A stretch of DNA of 61,110 nucleotides from DAOUBF01 sp034432795 (GCA_034432795.1 DAOUBF010000070.1:1-61110); one strand, 5' to 3'; shown: positions 34,667-44,358, counted from the stretch's first letter. The notes: a model not told the origin generated them from the letters alone. Translations and numbers: made by a program.

Positions 34667-36193
34667 ATGCCCCCTGTTCTGGAACTGCGTGGCATGACCA
34701 AGGCCTTCCCCGGCGTCCTGGCCAATGACCACATTGACCTGACGCTGGAGGAAGGCGAAATTCATGCGCTCCTGGGCGAAAACGGCGCGGGGAAGACCAC
34801 CCTGATGAACCTGCTCTACGGGCTGTATCAGCCCGACGAGGGCGAGATCATCGTGCGCGGTCAGCCGGTAGACATCCACAGCCCCAGCGACGCCATCGCC
34901 ATGGGCATCGGCATGGTGCACCAGCACTTCATGCTCGTCCCCGTGCTCACCGTGACCGAGAACGTCATGCTGGGCGTGGAATCGGTCAGAAACGGCATCT
35001 TCCTGGACCGCGCCGCCGCCGCCCAGCGCATCCGGGCCATCTCCCAGCAGTACGGCCTGGAGGTGGACCCCGATGCCTACATCAAGGACCTGCCGGTGGG
35101 CGTGCAACAGCGCGTGGAGATCATCAAGCTGCTCTACCGCCACGCCGACATCCTCATCCTGGACGAGCCGACAGCGGTGCTCACCCCTCAGGAGGCCGAG
35201 GAACTCTTCAAGGTGATGCGCTCGCTGGCCGCCCAGGGCAAATCCATCATCTTCATCACGCACAAGCTCAAGGAGGTGCTGGCTGTCGCCGACCGCATTA
35301 CCGTGCTGCGCCTGGGTCGGGTTGTGGGTACGACCACGCCCCATGCCGCGGATGAAAGCACCCTGGCGCGCATGATGGTGGGGCGGCAGGTCATCCTCAA
35401 GGTCCAGAAAGGACCCGCCAGGCCGGGCGATGTCGTCCTTAGCGTGCGCGACCTGCATGTCCTGGATGACCGGCTGCAGATGGCAGTGAACGGCGTCTCC
35501 TTTGAGGTGCGCGCCGGTGAAATCCTGGGCATCGCCGGGGTGCAGGGCAACGGCCAGACGGAATTGGTGGAAGCCCTGACCGGCCTGCGCCCGCCTGTCG
35601 CCGGGCACGTCATCATCCTGGGGGAGGAGATGACCTACGCCTCGCCACGCGCCATCATTGAGAAGGGCGTGGCCTATGTCCCGGAGGACCGCCAGCGCGA
35701 TGGCCTGGTGCTCTCCTATCCGGTGGCGGATAACCTGGTCCTGAACACCTATTACGTACCTCCGTTCGCCACCGGCATAGTGATGCACGAGGAGGCCATT
35801 CTGGCGGCGGCGGAGGAACGGGTGCGGCAGTTTGACATCCGCACCCCCAGCGTCCGCGTCCCGGTGGCCAATCTCTCCGGCGGCAACCAGCAGAAGGTCA
35901 TTGTGGCCCGCGAATTCTCGCGCCCGATCAGGCTGCTCATCGCCTCTCAGCCCACGCGCGGGCTGGACGTCGGCTCTATTGAATACATCCACAACCGCCT
36001 CGTCGCCAAGCGCGATGAGGGAGCAGCCGTATTGCTGGTTTCACCTGAACTGGATGAGATCATGGCCCTGGCCGACCGCATTGCAGTGATGTATCGGGGC
36101 CGTATTGTAGCCACATTGCCCGCAGCAGAGGCGACGAAGGAGCAACTCGGCCTCCTTATGGCGGGCGCTGAGTTAGACGGAGGACAGGCGTAG
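34667..36193 (+). CDS. ABC transporter ATP-binding protein, nucleoside importer
   Basis: 508 aa with two fused ABC domains, like the sugar/nucleoside (RbsA/NupB-type) ATPases. Domain 1 has Walker A GENGAGKTTLMN, a Q-loop, signature LPVGVQQRVEI and Walker B ILILDEPTAVL. Domain 2 has a degenerate Walker A (GVQGNGQTELVE), the signature LSGGNQQKV and ends without an intact Walker B Glu (LLIASQPTRGLD). This asymmetry is usual in the family. It is 65 nt behind the binding protein and 5 nt before the first permease. Confidence 0.92.
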   Translation: MPPVLELRGMTKAFPGVLANDHIDLTLEEGEIHALLGENGAGKTTLMNLLYGLYQPDEGEIIVRGQPVDIHSPSDAIAMGIGMVHQHFMLVPVLTVTENVMLGVESVRNGIFLDRAAAAQRIRAISQQYGLEVDPDAYIKDLPVGVQQRVEIIKLLYRHADILILDEPTAVLTPQEAEELFKVMRSLAAQGKSIIFITHKLKEVLAVADRITVLRLGRVVGTTTPHAADESTLARMMVGRQVILKVQKGPARPGDVVLSVRDLHVLDDRLQMAVNGVSFEVRAGEILGIAGVQGNGQTELVEALTGLRPPVAGHVIILGEEMTYASPRAIIEKGVAYVPEDRQRDGLVLSYPVADNLVLNTYYVPPFATGIVMHEEAILAAAEERVRQFDIRTPSVRVPVANLSGGNQQKVIVAREFSRPIRLLIASQPTRGLDVGSIEYIHNRLVAKRDEGAAVLLVSPELDEIMALADRIAVMYRGRIVATLPAAEATKEQLGLLMAGAELDGGQA

Positions 36194-36198
36194 CGAAC

Positions 36199-37470
36199 AT
36201 GAGCGAAGCTGAACTGAAAGCCAAGCCAGCACCGCGCCCGGTGGAAGTCAAAGCGCCGCAACTCCCCCCGCTGTGGCAGCGGGTCTGGCGCACCATCTCG
36301 CTGCCCATCCTCTCTATTTTCACGGCGCTCGTGCTGGGGGCCGTGTTCATCGTCCTCTCGGATGTGAACGTGCTGGCGACCTATCAGAATTTCCTCAATG
36401 CGCCGGGGGCCGCCCTGCGGGCGACATGGGACGCGATCAGCCTAGCCTACGGGGCCTTGTTTACCGGGTCGGTCGTTGATCCAGCCATCCTGGCCCAGGC
36501 CCTGCGCACCGGCGACCCCGCCACCTGGTCGCGGGCCATCCAGCCCTTCGCCGAGAGCCTGGTGGCCACCACGCCTTACATTTTCGCCGGGCTGGCGCTG
36601 GCGTTGGGCTTCCGCTGTGGCCTGTTCAACATCGGCGCAGAAGGGCAACTGTTCGTGGGGGCATTGGCCTCGGTGTGGGTGGGGTACTCGTTGAAGGGCC
36701 TGCCGGCTGTGATCCACCTGCCCCTGGCGCTGGGGGCCGGGGCGCTCGGCGGGGCGATCTGGGCGGGTATTCCTGGCCTGCTCAAGGCCAAGACCGGCGC
36801 GCACGAGGTCATCACCACCATCATGATGAACTACATCGCCTTCCGCCTCAGCGACTATCTGATCACCGGGCCGATGAAGCGGCCGGGCTTCGTCCCGGTC
36901 ACGCCCTTTGTCCAGGAAAGCGCCCGCCTGCTGCGCTTCTTCTCCGATCCGAATATTCGCCTGCACGCGGGCTTCCTGCTGGCGCTGGGGATGGCGGTGT
37001 TGGTGTGGTGGTTCCTGTTTAAGACCACGCTGGGCTTTGAGATTCGCACGGTCGGCGCGAATCCGAACGCGGCCCGCTACGCGGGTATCAGCGTGACGCG
37101 CAACTACGTCTTCGCCATGGCCCTCTCCGGCGCGCTGGCCGGGCTGGCCGGGACGGTGCAGGTGTTGGGCGTGGATTACTGGCTGGGGCAGGCCTTCTCT
37201 TCTGGCTATGGCTTTGACAGCATCGCGCTGGCGCTCCTGGGCAAAAGCCACCCCTTAGGCGTGGTGCTGGCAGCGCTGCTTTTCGGTACGCTGCGCAACG
37301 GCGCCACACGGATGCAGTCCATCGCCCGCATCCCGGTGGACATTATCTCCATTGTCCAGGCGCTGGTGATCATGTTCATCGCCGCCCCGGCGATCATCCG
37401 CGCCATCTACCGCGTGCGGGCCGAGCGCGAGATCGGCGAGGCGGTCTTCACACGAGGGTGGGGGAAGTAG
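36199..37470 (+). CDS. ABC transporter permease, nucleoside importer
   Basis: 423 aa, BPD_transp_2 (PF02653) family, about 8-10 membrane segments. Conserved family blocks include FNIGAEGQLFVGALAS, GAHEVITTIMMNYIA, and TVGANPNAARYAGISV. It would form one half of the channel together with the next gene. The start is 5 nt after the ATPase stop. Confidence 0.9.
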   Translation: MSEAELKAKPAPRPVEVKAPQLPPLWQRVWRTISLPILSIFTALVLGAVFIVLSDVNVLATYQNFLNAPGAALRATWDAISLAYGALFTGSVVDPAILAQALRTGDPATWSRAIQPFAESLVATTPYIFAGLALALGFRCGLFNIGAEGQLFVGALASVWVGYSLKGLPAVIHLPLALGAGALGGAIWAGIPGLLKAKTGAHEVITTIMMNYIAFRLSDYLITGPMKRPGFVPVTPFVQESARLLRFFSDPNIRLHAGFLLALGMAVLVWWFLFKTTLGFEIRTVGANPNAARYAGISVTRNYVFAMALSGALAGLAGTVQVLGVDYWLGQAFSSGYGFDSIALALLGKSHPLGVVLAALLFGTLRNGATRMQSIARIPVDIISIVQALVIMFIAAPAIIRAIYRVRAEREIGEAVFTRGWGK

Positions 37471-37481
37471 CAAGGTAAGAG

Positions 37482-38813
37482 ATGGCGACGACGACTGCAA
37501 GCCTGGAAGCGATGCGGCCTACACCTCGCGCCAGGGGATCGGGGATCGTCCTCCTGATCCTGGCAACGCTGATCTTCGCGCTGTTCGCCTTGCCCCTTGA
37601 TGCGGGGCTTACGGCCCGCTTCGGCCTGAATCTCTCCATCGGCGGTGTGACCTCCCAGGTGCAACTGCCCGACCTGGTGCTCCCGGCCCGCCTGACGATC
37701 ACCTTGTTCGCTGTGTTGGCCGCCTTGTTGGGCGGCTGGCAACTGGTGCGCGGCTTCCGCCAGACCAGCCTGGCGCTGGGCGTGGTCATCCTGCTGTTTG
37801 TGCTGGCCTTTCTGACCTGGGCCACAGCGGGCAAGTCGCTCAACCTGACGGGGATGTTGCAGAGTTCGCTGCTGCGGGCCATCCCCATCGTGTTGGGGGC
37901 GCTCAGCGGCATCCTGTGCGAACGTTCCGGCGTCATCAACATCGCCATTGAGGGCATGATGCTGAGCGGCGCGTTTGTCGGCGCCTTCATTGGCAGCGCG
38001 GCCCACAATTCCTGGGTGGGGATGCTGGCCGCGATCCTGCTCGGCGCGCTCCTGGCTGCCGTTCATGCCGTCCTGTCCATCAAGTATAAGGTAGACCAGA
38101 TCATCAGCGGGACAGTGATCAACATCTTTGCGGCGGGAGCCACCAGCTTCCTCTCCTCCCGCATCCTGCAGGAGTACCAGGAACTGAACAACCCCGCCAT
38201 CTTCCCGCCCATTCCTATCCCTGGCCTGGCGCAGATCCCCCTTATCGGGCCGGTGTTCTTCGCCAACACGATCATCGTGTACATGACGCTGGCGCTGATC
38301 GTCATTATCCATGTGATGCTGTTCTACACACGCTGGGGGCTGCGCACGCGGGCGGTGGGCGAGCACCCCAGGGCGGCGGACACGCTGGGCATCAATGTGT
38401 TCCGGGTGCGCTATATTAATGTGATCCTGGGCGGGATGGTGGCCGGGCTGGGCGGTGCATACTTCACGCTTGGCTCGGTCGGCCCATTTGACGAGTTGAT
38501 GACCGCCGGGCGGGGCTTCATCGGTCTGGCCGCGATGATCTTCGGTAAATGGACGCCTTTCGGCGCCTTCGGCTCCTCGCTCATCTTCGGCTTCGCCGAC
38601 TCGCTCCAGACCAAGCTGCAAATCCTGGGCACGCCCATCCCCTCGGAGTTCCTGCTCATGGCGCCGTACCTGGCAACCATCCTGGCGGTGGCCGGGCTGG
38701 TGGGCCGGGCGGTGCCCCCGGCGGCGGATGGCCAGCCTTACGAGCGTGAGGGCGAGGTCCGCCCCCGCCCCAGGCGAAAAGCGCCCACGCTGGAGCCGAA
38801 GCCGGAGGCCTGA
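37482..38813 (+). CDS. ABC transporter permease, nucleoside importer
   Basis: 443 aa, second BPD_transp_2 permease. Hydrophobic N-terminal segments (about 17-110) precede the family core: CERSGVINIAIEGMMLSGAF, VDQIISGTVINIFAAGATSF, and TRAVGEHPRAADTLGI. A charged Arg/Pro tail is cytoplasmic. It follows the first permease at 11 nt and closes the four-gene operon. Confidence 0.9.
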   Translation: MATTTASLEAMRPTPRARGSGIVLLILATLIFALFALPLDAGLTARFGLNLSIGGVTSQVQLPDLVLPARLTITLFAVLAALLGGWQLVRGFRQTSLALGVVILLFVLAFLTWATAGKSLNLTGMLQSSLLRAIPIVLGALSGILCERSGVINIAIEGMMLSGAFVGAFIGSAAHNSWVGMLAAILLGALLAAVHAVLSIKYKVDQIISGTVINIFAAGATSFLSSRILQEYQELNNPAIFPPIPIPGLAQIPLIGPVFFANTIIVYMTLALIVIIHVMLFYTRWGLRTRAVGEHPRAADTLGINVFRVRYINVILGGMVAGLGGAYFTLGSVGPFDELMTAGRGFIGLAAMIFGKWTPFGAFGSSLIFGFADSLQTKLQILGTPIPSEFLLMAPYLATILAVAGLVGRAVPPAADGQPYEREGEVRPRPRRKAPTLEPKPEA

Positions 38814-38821
38814 ACCAGACG

Positions 38822-38849
38822 TTGGTAAGATAGAGTTTCGTGCTAAAAT
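38822..38849 (+). promoter_or_regulatory. Promoter of the RpiR-DUF433 operon
   Basis: TTGGTA (38822-38827), 16 nt, TAAAAT (38844-38849), then GAGGAG 8 nt before the ATG at 38894. The flanking sequence is AT-rich compared with neighbours. Confidence 0.45.
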
Positions 38850-38893
38850 AGTAACATTGCTGTAACGACTGGCACGCCCTAGAGGAGAAACAC

Positions 38894-39412
38894 ATGCCAA
38901 CGTTCAAAGAAATTATTCGCTCAAACTATGGTCGCCTTTCGCCTAGCTATCGGCGTGTGGCCGACTTCTTGCTAGACAACTACCATGAAGTGGCCTTCAT
39001 GACGGCGACCCAACTTGCTCATAGGGTTGGAGTTGACACAACGACCGTCGTCCACTTCGCTCAGCGCCTCGGCTATGATGGTTATCCGGAGTTATTGGAA
39101 GAAATCCGCCACACGGTGCGAGCAGAGATGCAACGGTTACTGGCTGAGGTTCCCCCTACGGCTAATAGGGGCAAAGAAGAGTTGCTTGAGCGAATCACGG
39201 TTAATCCCAAAGTGATGGTAGGGAAGCCCGTGATCAGAGGGACACGCTTGACAGTTGAATATATCCTGGGTCTACTGGCCCATGGCGCTACAATGGAGGA
39301 GATCCTGCAAGAGTACAAAGGACTGACTCAGGAGGATATTCAAGCCTGTCTATTGTTCGCAGCTAAATCTATGGAAAGCATGACCTTTATGCCGCTGGTG
39401 GAGACAGCCTGA
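38894..39412 (+). CDS. RpiR-type HTH fused to DUF433 antitoxin-like domain
   Basis: 172 aa. Residues 1-80 match the RpiR N-terminal helix-turn-helix (LSPSYRRVADFLLDNYHEVAFMTATQLAHRVGVDTTTVVHFAQRLGYDGYPEL). The sugar-binding SIS domain usual in RpiR regulators is absent. Residues about 101-160 are instead DUF433 (NPKVMVGKPVIRGTRLTVEYILGLLAHGATMEEIL). DUF433 proteins usually stand alone and pair with a DUF5615 PIN-like protein, which is exactly the next gene. The fusion would be an antitoxin with a borrowed DNA-binding domain. Lower GC than its neighbours suggests horizontal origin. Confidence 0.85.
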   Translation: MPTFKEIIRSNYGRLSPSYRRVADFLLDNYHEVAFMTATQLAHRVGVDTTTVVHFAQRLGYDGYPELLEEIRHTVRAEMQRLLAEVPPTANRGKEELLERITVNPKVMVGKPVIRGTRLTVEYILGLLAHGATMEEILQEYKGLTQEDIQACLLFAAKSMESMTFMPLVETA

Positions 39413-39763
39413 GTGCGTTTCCTTGTAGATGAATGTACTGGCCCTGCCGTCGCACGGTGGCTGCGAGAACATCAGCACGATGTCTTCTCTGTATTTGAGG
39501 AAGCACGTGGGATAGAAGATGAGGAGATTGTAAAGAGGGCATTCGCCGAGAATCGTATCCTGATTACGAACGATAAAGACTTTGGCGAGAGGATCTTCCG
39601 AGAGGGATGGCCGCACAGGGGCGTAATTCTTCTGCGCCTCAGAAACGAACGGGCAGCCAGCAAGATTGATGCGCTGGAACGACTTCTTATCAGCTACCCG
39701 GATCAACTTGTTGACCATTTCATCGTGGTTACAGAGACGGCTATCCGCATAGCTAGTGCATGA
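39413..39763 (+). CDS. DUF5615 PIN-like protein, putative toxin
   Basis: 116 aa from a GTG directly after the stop of the fusion gene. It matches the DUF5615/Mut7-C-like PIN fold: an N-terminal LVDEC with the first acidic residues, IEDEEIVKRAFAENRILITNDKDFGERIF carrying the central Asp pair, and GVILLRL. PIN-fold proteins are metal-dependent RNases. With DUF433 it forms a VapBC-like pair. Activity is inference. Confidence 0.85.
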   Translation: MRFLVDECTGPAVARWLREHQHDVFSVFEEARGIEDEEIVKRAFAENRILITNDKDFGERIFREGWPHRGVILLRLRNERAASKIDALERLLISYPDQLVDHFIVVTETAIRIASA

Positions 39764-39828
39764 CCAACGGGCTATCTGCCCTGAATTTGATATGCACTCA
39801 TTATAACTCACTTAATGAAGAGGGAAGG

Positions 39829-40938
39829 ATGATTGAACAACGCGCCGTCGTCTTAGGAGGGGCAGGCGAGATCGGCAAGGCGGTGGTGCGCGACCTGGCC
39901 GAATACAGCAGCTTCCTGCCCATCGTCGTCGCCGACGCTCGCGAAGCGGTCGGACAGGCCTTTGTCCAGTCGCTTGGCTCAGACCGGGTCATCTTCCAGC
40001 GCGTGGACGCGCGCGATCCGGCCCAACTCATCCACGTGATGCGCGGGGCCAAGGTCGTCGTCAATACCATCGGCCCGTTCTACGAATGGGCGCTGACGGT
40101 GGCGACGGCGGCCATCCACGCCGGAGTCAATTATGTGGATGTGTGCGACGACCCCGACGCAGCCATCGCGCTCCTCTCGCTGGACCCCATGGCCCGCCGC
40201 AAGGGGCTGACCTTCCTGATCTGCCAGGGCTGGACGCCGGGGATCATGAACCTGATGGCCGCGCGGGGGGCGCGATATATGGACCAGGTGGACGAGATCC
40301 GCGTCAACTGGCTGCAAGACCTGGACGAAGCCATCGGTCTGGCGCCCATCATGCACTGGGGCCACGTCACCGTCGGCACGGTGCCCGCCTACCGCAACGG
40401 CCAATGGGTGCAGGTGCGCGGCCTGTCCGAGCGCGAGGTGGTGCACTTCCCCGATCCTATCGGCCAGGCGGCGGTGTTTTACACCGGCCACCCAGAGCCG
40501 GTGACGCTGCCGCGCTTCCTGGACGCCCAGACGGTCATCTGCAAAGGTGGGCTGGTGCCGGAGGACAACGTCACGCTGACGCGCATCGTGGAGGCGTTGG
40601 GGCTGGGCAGCACCCCCACCCGCATCCGGCGCACGGCCAAATTCTTCATGCCCTTTCTCCCTTACCTGGCCAAGATCGGCGGCAAAACCTCCGGCTGGTC
40701 CGGTTCGCGTGTGGAAATCCGCGGGCGGCGTAATGGACACGAGGCCCGCATCATCTATGGGATGGTGCTGCGCGTCTCCCAGGCTACCGGCACCTCCGCC
40801 TCCATCGGCGCCCAGATGATCGCGGCGGGGCTGGTCAACCACCAGGGCGTGCTCCCGCCGGAGGCCGCTGTGGACCAGGAGTTCTTCTTTGAGGAACTGG
40901 CCAAGCGCGGCCTTAAATTGGTGGAGTTGGCGGCGTAG
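39829..40938 (+). CDS. Saccharopine dehydrogenase-like NAD(P)-dependent protein
   Basis: 369 aa from the ATG at 39829, preferred over 39760 because GAGGGAAGG precedes it and the Rossmann start (AVVLGGAGEIGKAVVRDLAEYS) then lies at the N-terminus. It resembles saccharopine dehydrogenase/carboxynorspermidine-dehydrogenase-type proteins: NTIGPFYEWALTVATAAIHAGVNYVDVCDD. The substrate cannot be told. The RidA gene on the other strand overlaps its 3' end by 26 nt. Confidence 0.75.
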   Translation: MIEQRAVVLGGAGEIGKAVVRDLAEYSSFLPIVVADAREAVGQAFVQSLGSDRVIFQRVDARDPAQLIHVMRGAKVVVNTIGPFYEWALTVATAAIHAGVNYVDVCDDPDAAIALLSLDPMARRKGLTFLICQGWTPGIMNLMAARGARYMDQVDEIRVNWLQDLDEAIGLAPIMHWGHVTVGTVPAYRNGQWVQVRGLSEREVVHFPDPIGQAAVFYTGHPEPVTLPRFLDAQTVICKGGLVPEDNVTLTRIVEALGLGSTPTRIRRTAKFFMPFLPYLAKIGGKTSGWSGSRVEIRGRRNGHEARIIYGMVLRVSQATGTSASIGAQMIAAGLVNHQGVLPPEAAVDQEFFFEELAKRGLKLVELAA

Positions 40939-41344
40939 CGCCCGTTGGCGGCGTTGCCCCAGGGCGCCGGAGCGCGATGGCCTCAATCTCCACCTTCGCG
41001 CCCAGGGGCAGGGCCGCCACCTGGATAGTGGAGCGGGCGGGCGGGTTGGAGGGGAAGAACTCGGCATAGACGGCGTTCATCGCAGCGAAGTCGCCGATAT
41101 TCTGCAGAAACACCGTCGTCTTGACCACCTGGGCCAGCGAACTGCCTGCCGCCTCCAGCACCGCCGCCAGATTGGTCAGGACCTGGCGCGTCTGCATGGC
41201 GATGTCGCCTTCAATCAGCTTCCCCTGGGCCGGGTCAATGGCCACCTGCCCGGCGCAGAAGACGAACTCCCCGGCGATGACCGCCTGGGAGTACGGCCCA
41301 ATCGCTTTGGGCGCGCTTTCAGTCGCTACGATCATACGCTGCAT
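40913..41344 (-). CDS. ridA: RidA family 2-iminobutanoate deaminase
   Basis: 143 aa from the ATG at 41344, supported by GAGGAGG 6 nt upstream; a longer reading to 41410 lies inside the next gene. Family signatures: APKAIGPYSQAVIAGEFVFCAGQVAIDP, the catalytic Arg in PARSTIQVAALPLGAKVEIEAIA, and GDIAMQTRQVLTNLAAVLEAAG. RidA hydrolyses reactive enamine/imine intermediates from amino-acid catabolism. The last 16 residues (Pro/Thr-rich) extend beyond the usual end. Confidence 0.92.
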   Translation of the reverse strand: MQRMIVATESAPKAIGPYSQAVIAGEFVFCAGQVAIDPAQGKLIEGDIAMQTRQVLTNLAAVLEAAGSSLAQVVKTTVFLQNIGDFAAMNAVYAEFFPSNPPARSTIQVAALPLGAKVEIEAIALRRPGATPPTGATPPTPPI

Positions 41345-42410
41345 CGGTCGCCTCCTCGGAGAGAGTGAATTGGCCCGGCACGGGCAGGGACAGTTGACGC
41401 CGCCGGGCAATCAGCCGCCGGGCCACCTGGCGGCCCTGATGGAGCATCTGGCGATAGCGCTCCTGAAGCGCCTGGGGTGACAGCTTCTCTCCCGTCGCCG
41501 CCCAATAGGTGATCGCGCTCCCCACGACGCGCGTGCCTGCATAGGCGACAGCGACCTTGGGTAGCAGACCCCACACAGGCAACAGGCCGACAAGCTGACG
41601 GGCAAGCTGCCGCCAGAGGAAGCCGCCGCCAATGACGGCGGCCAGTTGCGGCAGCGTCTGGCGCCAGTCGGAGGGCAGCCCCATGGCCAGCGCGATCTTA
41701 TAGGCCATGATGGCCTGGTTTTTGGTCAGCATGACCATATCGCCCGCAGTGAAGGGCAGGTTGAGCACAGGCACGGTCTCTGCCAGGCCGCTCGTCAGGC
41801 TGTAGCCGGCGTTGATCAGGGCGGTCTCGTCAATCAGGCGTTGCGTCACCAGCCTGCGAAAGAGCGGCAACGCCCGCGCCAACGCCAGTTCGCGCCCCGG
41901 CATAAGGCGCAGCACGGCAGGGACGAATTCGCGCAGGAGGGCCTGGCGGTCCAGCGCCGAGGTGAGCACGACGGGCGTGGCAGCCCCTGTGCCTGCGGCC
42001 TGGGTGCGCATCTGCCACGCCGCAAGCGCCTGCTCCCCCTGCCCGGCGACCTGATCGGCCTTGTTCAGGCACACCAGGACGGGCACGCCCTGGCTGCGCA
42101 AGCGTTCCAGCAGCAGGTACGGGCCATCTTCCCGCACAGGCTGACCGGCGTCAACCACCAGGATGGCCGCTGTGACGTTCCCCGACGGCGCAGCAGGGAG
42201 ATCGTACTCACCGACGAACGGGAGTAACCATTCGCCCTCGCGCCCGCCGCTGCGCATCTGGCGGATCAACGTCGTCTTCCCGGCGCCCGGCTCGCCCACA
42301 ACGGCGAGATGAAACACCTCCTCAGCGCTGCGCCGGATCGCCTCCAGATCAACCTCGCGCAGAGTGCTAAAGATGCTCCCCAGACTCGCCAGACGGCCCA
42401 TCCCAACCAT
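41319..42410 (-). CDS. P-loop GTPase with DUF697-like membrane domain
   Basis: 363 aa. The GTPase domain (about 30-185) shows G1 GEPGAGKTT, G4 NKAD and G5 TSAL motifs (a G3 DXXG is replaced by VVDAGQ). The C-terminal half carries DUF697-like segments (PVLNLPFTAGDMVMLTKNQAIMAYKIALAMG, and hydrophobic stretches near 260-310). Family members are thought to act on membranes or in stress responses. Its end overlaps ridA by 26 nt on the same strand. Confidence 0.75.
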   Translation of the reverse strand: MVGMGRLASLGSIFSTLREVDLEAIRRSAEEVFHLAVVGEPGAGKTTLIRQMRSGGREGEWLLPFVGEYDLPAAPSGNVTAAILVVDAGQPVREDGPYLLLERLRSQGVPVLVCLNKADQVAGQGEQALAAWQMRTQAAGTGAATPVVLTSALDRQALLREFVPAVLRLMPGRELALARALPLFRRLVTQRLIDETALINAGYSLTSGLAETVPVLNLPFTAGDMVMLTKNQAIMAYKIALAMGLPSDWRQTLPQLAAVIGGGFLWRQLARQLVGLLPVWGLLPKVAVAYAGTRVVGSAITYWAATGEKLSPQALQERYRQMLHQGRQVARRLIARRRQLSLPVPGQFTLSEEATDAAYDRSD

Positions 42411-42423
42411 CCGCAGGGTGTCT

Positions 42424-44358
42424 CTATAACTCGGCCACGATCTGCCCCATGGCGCTCACATCATACCCCGGCAATGCTGCCACCGCCTGGCGGAAGGCCG
42501 CGCTGTGCAATAGATCAAGCAGAGGCTGGAGCAAGGGACTCTCATAGTGCTCGCGGGGGATGACCAGGTCGTAGCGCTCATATTCCAGCGAGATGAAGTC
42601 CAGGCCCAGCGCACGCGCGGCGGCGCGGATGCCCAACCCGACGTCGGCGATGCCGCTCTGCACGGCGGCGGCGACAGCCAGATGGGTGTATTCCTCGCGC
42701 TCGTAACCGCGTATCTCGCCAGGATCAATCCCCAGTTGCTTGAGCCGGTAGTCCAGGAGCACGCGCGTGCCTGCCCCGCGCTGACGGTTGACAAAGGTCA
42801 CATCCGGACGGGTCAGGTCGGCCAGGCCACGAATCCCCCTGGGGTTGCCCGGCGCGACGATCAGCCCCTGCTCACGGCGCACCAGCGTGATCAGGACGAG
42901 GGGGATGCCGGGCAGGTACTGGCGCACGTAGCTGATGTTGTACTCGCCGGTGGTCTCATCCAGAAGATGCGACCCGGCCAGGTGTGCCTCGCCGCGCCGC
43001 AGGGCGATCAGCCCCCCCAGGCTGCCCGCGTGCGCCGAGGTCAGGCGCAACCCAGGATGGGCCTCGGCCAGGTGTTGCGCCAGCAGGTCCAACGTGAGAT
43101 CGTGGCTGCCGATGACCACAATCGTGCGCTCAACCTCCTCCGGCTGCCGGTAGAGCCTCACCGTCACCGTCTCGCCCGCATGGACGCCCTCGGAGAAGCG
43201 CGGGATCACCACAATGCCGTCGGCGCGGACGAGCGAAGTGAGCACGCCCGCGCCCCGCGCCAGCGGCGCAGCCACGATGCGCTCGCCCACCTTGCCCACC
43301 GTGACGCGCAGATACTCGTCGTCGCCCAGCGGCGAGAGCACCTTGCGCGTGATCGTCGCCTGGACAGTCGGGCGGGTCGGTGCGGGTCGCCCCAACCAGC
43401 GCGCCAGGAGCGGCTCCACGAAAATCTCGCCGGTGAGCGCAGCGGAGACAGGGTAACCGGGCACGCCGATCACAGGCACGGTGCGCGGAGAATGGACCAT
43501 CCCCAGGATGACCGGGTGGCCGGGACGAACGGCCACGCCATGCACCAGGAGTTCACCCAGGCTGGCGACGACGCGGGCAGTGAAGTCCTCCAATCCGGCG
43601 GAGGACCCGGCGTTGACCAGGACGAGATCGTGGGAGGTGGCCGCTTCTTCTACGGCGCCGCGCAGGCGATCCGGGTCATCGGGGATGATCGGCCAACGCG
43701 TCGCCTGGCCTCCCCAACTCTCCACCTGCGCCGCCAGGACGATGCTGTTGTATTCAATGATGTCGCCCGGCTTCAGGGGTGACCCTGGCGGGACCAGTTC
43801 CGTGCCGGTGGGGATGACAGCCACGCGCGGCCTGCGCCGGACATGCACATGAGTGTGGCCGCACCCAGCAATCGCGCCCAGGTCCACCGGGCGCAGCACG
43901 TGATTGGCGGGCAACACCAGTTCGGTTGCCACCATGTCCTCGCCCATGGGCCGCACGTTGCGCCAGGGCGGGAGCGGGGCCATGATCTCAATGGCCTCCT
44001 CGCCGATCTGGACGTGCTCAATGGGGATGACGGCATCGGCCCAGGCAGGCAGGGGATCGCCGGTATCTACATAGACAGCCTGCGCCCCCAGCGCCAGCCG
44101 CAGCGGGGCCGTCTCGGTGGCGCCGACGGTCTCGGCAGCGCGCACGGCATAGCCATCCATGGCCGCCGCATGGTAGTGGGGCGAGGAGATGCGCGCCCAC
44201 ACCGGCGCGGCCGTCACCCGGCCCAACGCCTCGGCCACAGGCACATCCTCGCCGGGGAAAGGCGCCCACAGTCCGGCGGCGTCCAGCGCCCCGGTAAAGC
44301 GCCGCCAGGCCTCATCTAAGGGAATGTCCTCCAGGTAAATCTTACGCTCCGGGTTCAT
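42424..44358 (-). CDS. MoeA-like protein fused to periplasmic-binding-like domain
   Basis: 644 aa. Residues 1-415 are a MoeA molybdopterin-molybdotransferase-like region (MDGYAVRAAETVG, GDPLPAWADAVIPIEHVQ, VIPTGTELVPPG, NAGSSAG). Residues about 430-644 are a LysR substrate-binding/PBP-like domain (VVIGSHDLTLDLLAQHLAEAHPGLRLTSAHAGSLGGLIALRRGEAHLAG, then GVTFVNRQRGAGTRVLLDY). Such fusions are known and their PBP part may sense or hold molybdate or cofactor. It overlaps the upstream moeA by 4 nt. Confidence 0.85.
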   Translation of the reverse strand: MNPERKIYLEDIPLDEAWRRFTGALDAAGLWAPFPGEDVPVAEALGRVTAAPVWARISSPHYHAAAMDGYAVRAAETVGATETAPLRLALGAQAVYVDTGDPLPAWADAVIPIEHVQIGEEAIEIMAPLPPWRNVRPMGEDMVATELVLPANHVLRPVDLGAIAGCGHTHVHVRRRPRVAVIPTGTELVPPGSPLKPGDIIEYNSIVLAAQVESWGGQATRWPIIPDDPDRLRGAVEEAATSHDLVLVNAGSSAGLEDFTARVVASLGELLVHGVAVRPGHPVILGMVHSPRTVPVIGVPGYPVSAALTGEIFVEPLLARWLGRPAPTRPTVQATITRKVLSPLGDDEYLRVTVGKVGERIVAAPLARGAGVLTSLVRADGIVVIPRFSEGVHAGETVTVRLYRQPEEVERTIVVIGSHDLTLDLLAQHLAEAHPGLRLTSAHAGSLGGLIALRRGEAHLAGSHLLDETTGEYNISYVRQYLPGIPLVLITLVRREQGLIVAPGNPRGIRGLADLTRPDVTFVNRQRGAGTRVLLDYRLKQLGIDPGEIRGYEREEYTHLAVAAAVQSGIADVGLGIRAAARALGLDFISLEYERYDLVIPREHYESPLLQPLLDLLHSAAFRQAVAALPGYDVSAMGQIVAEL

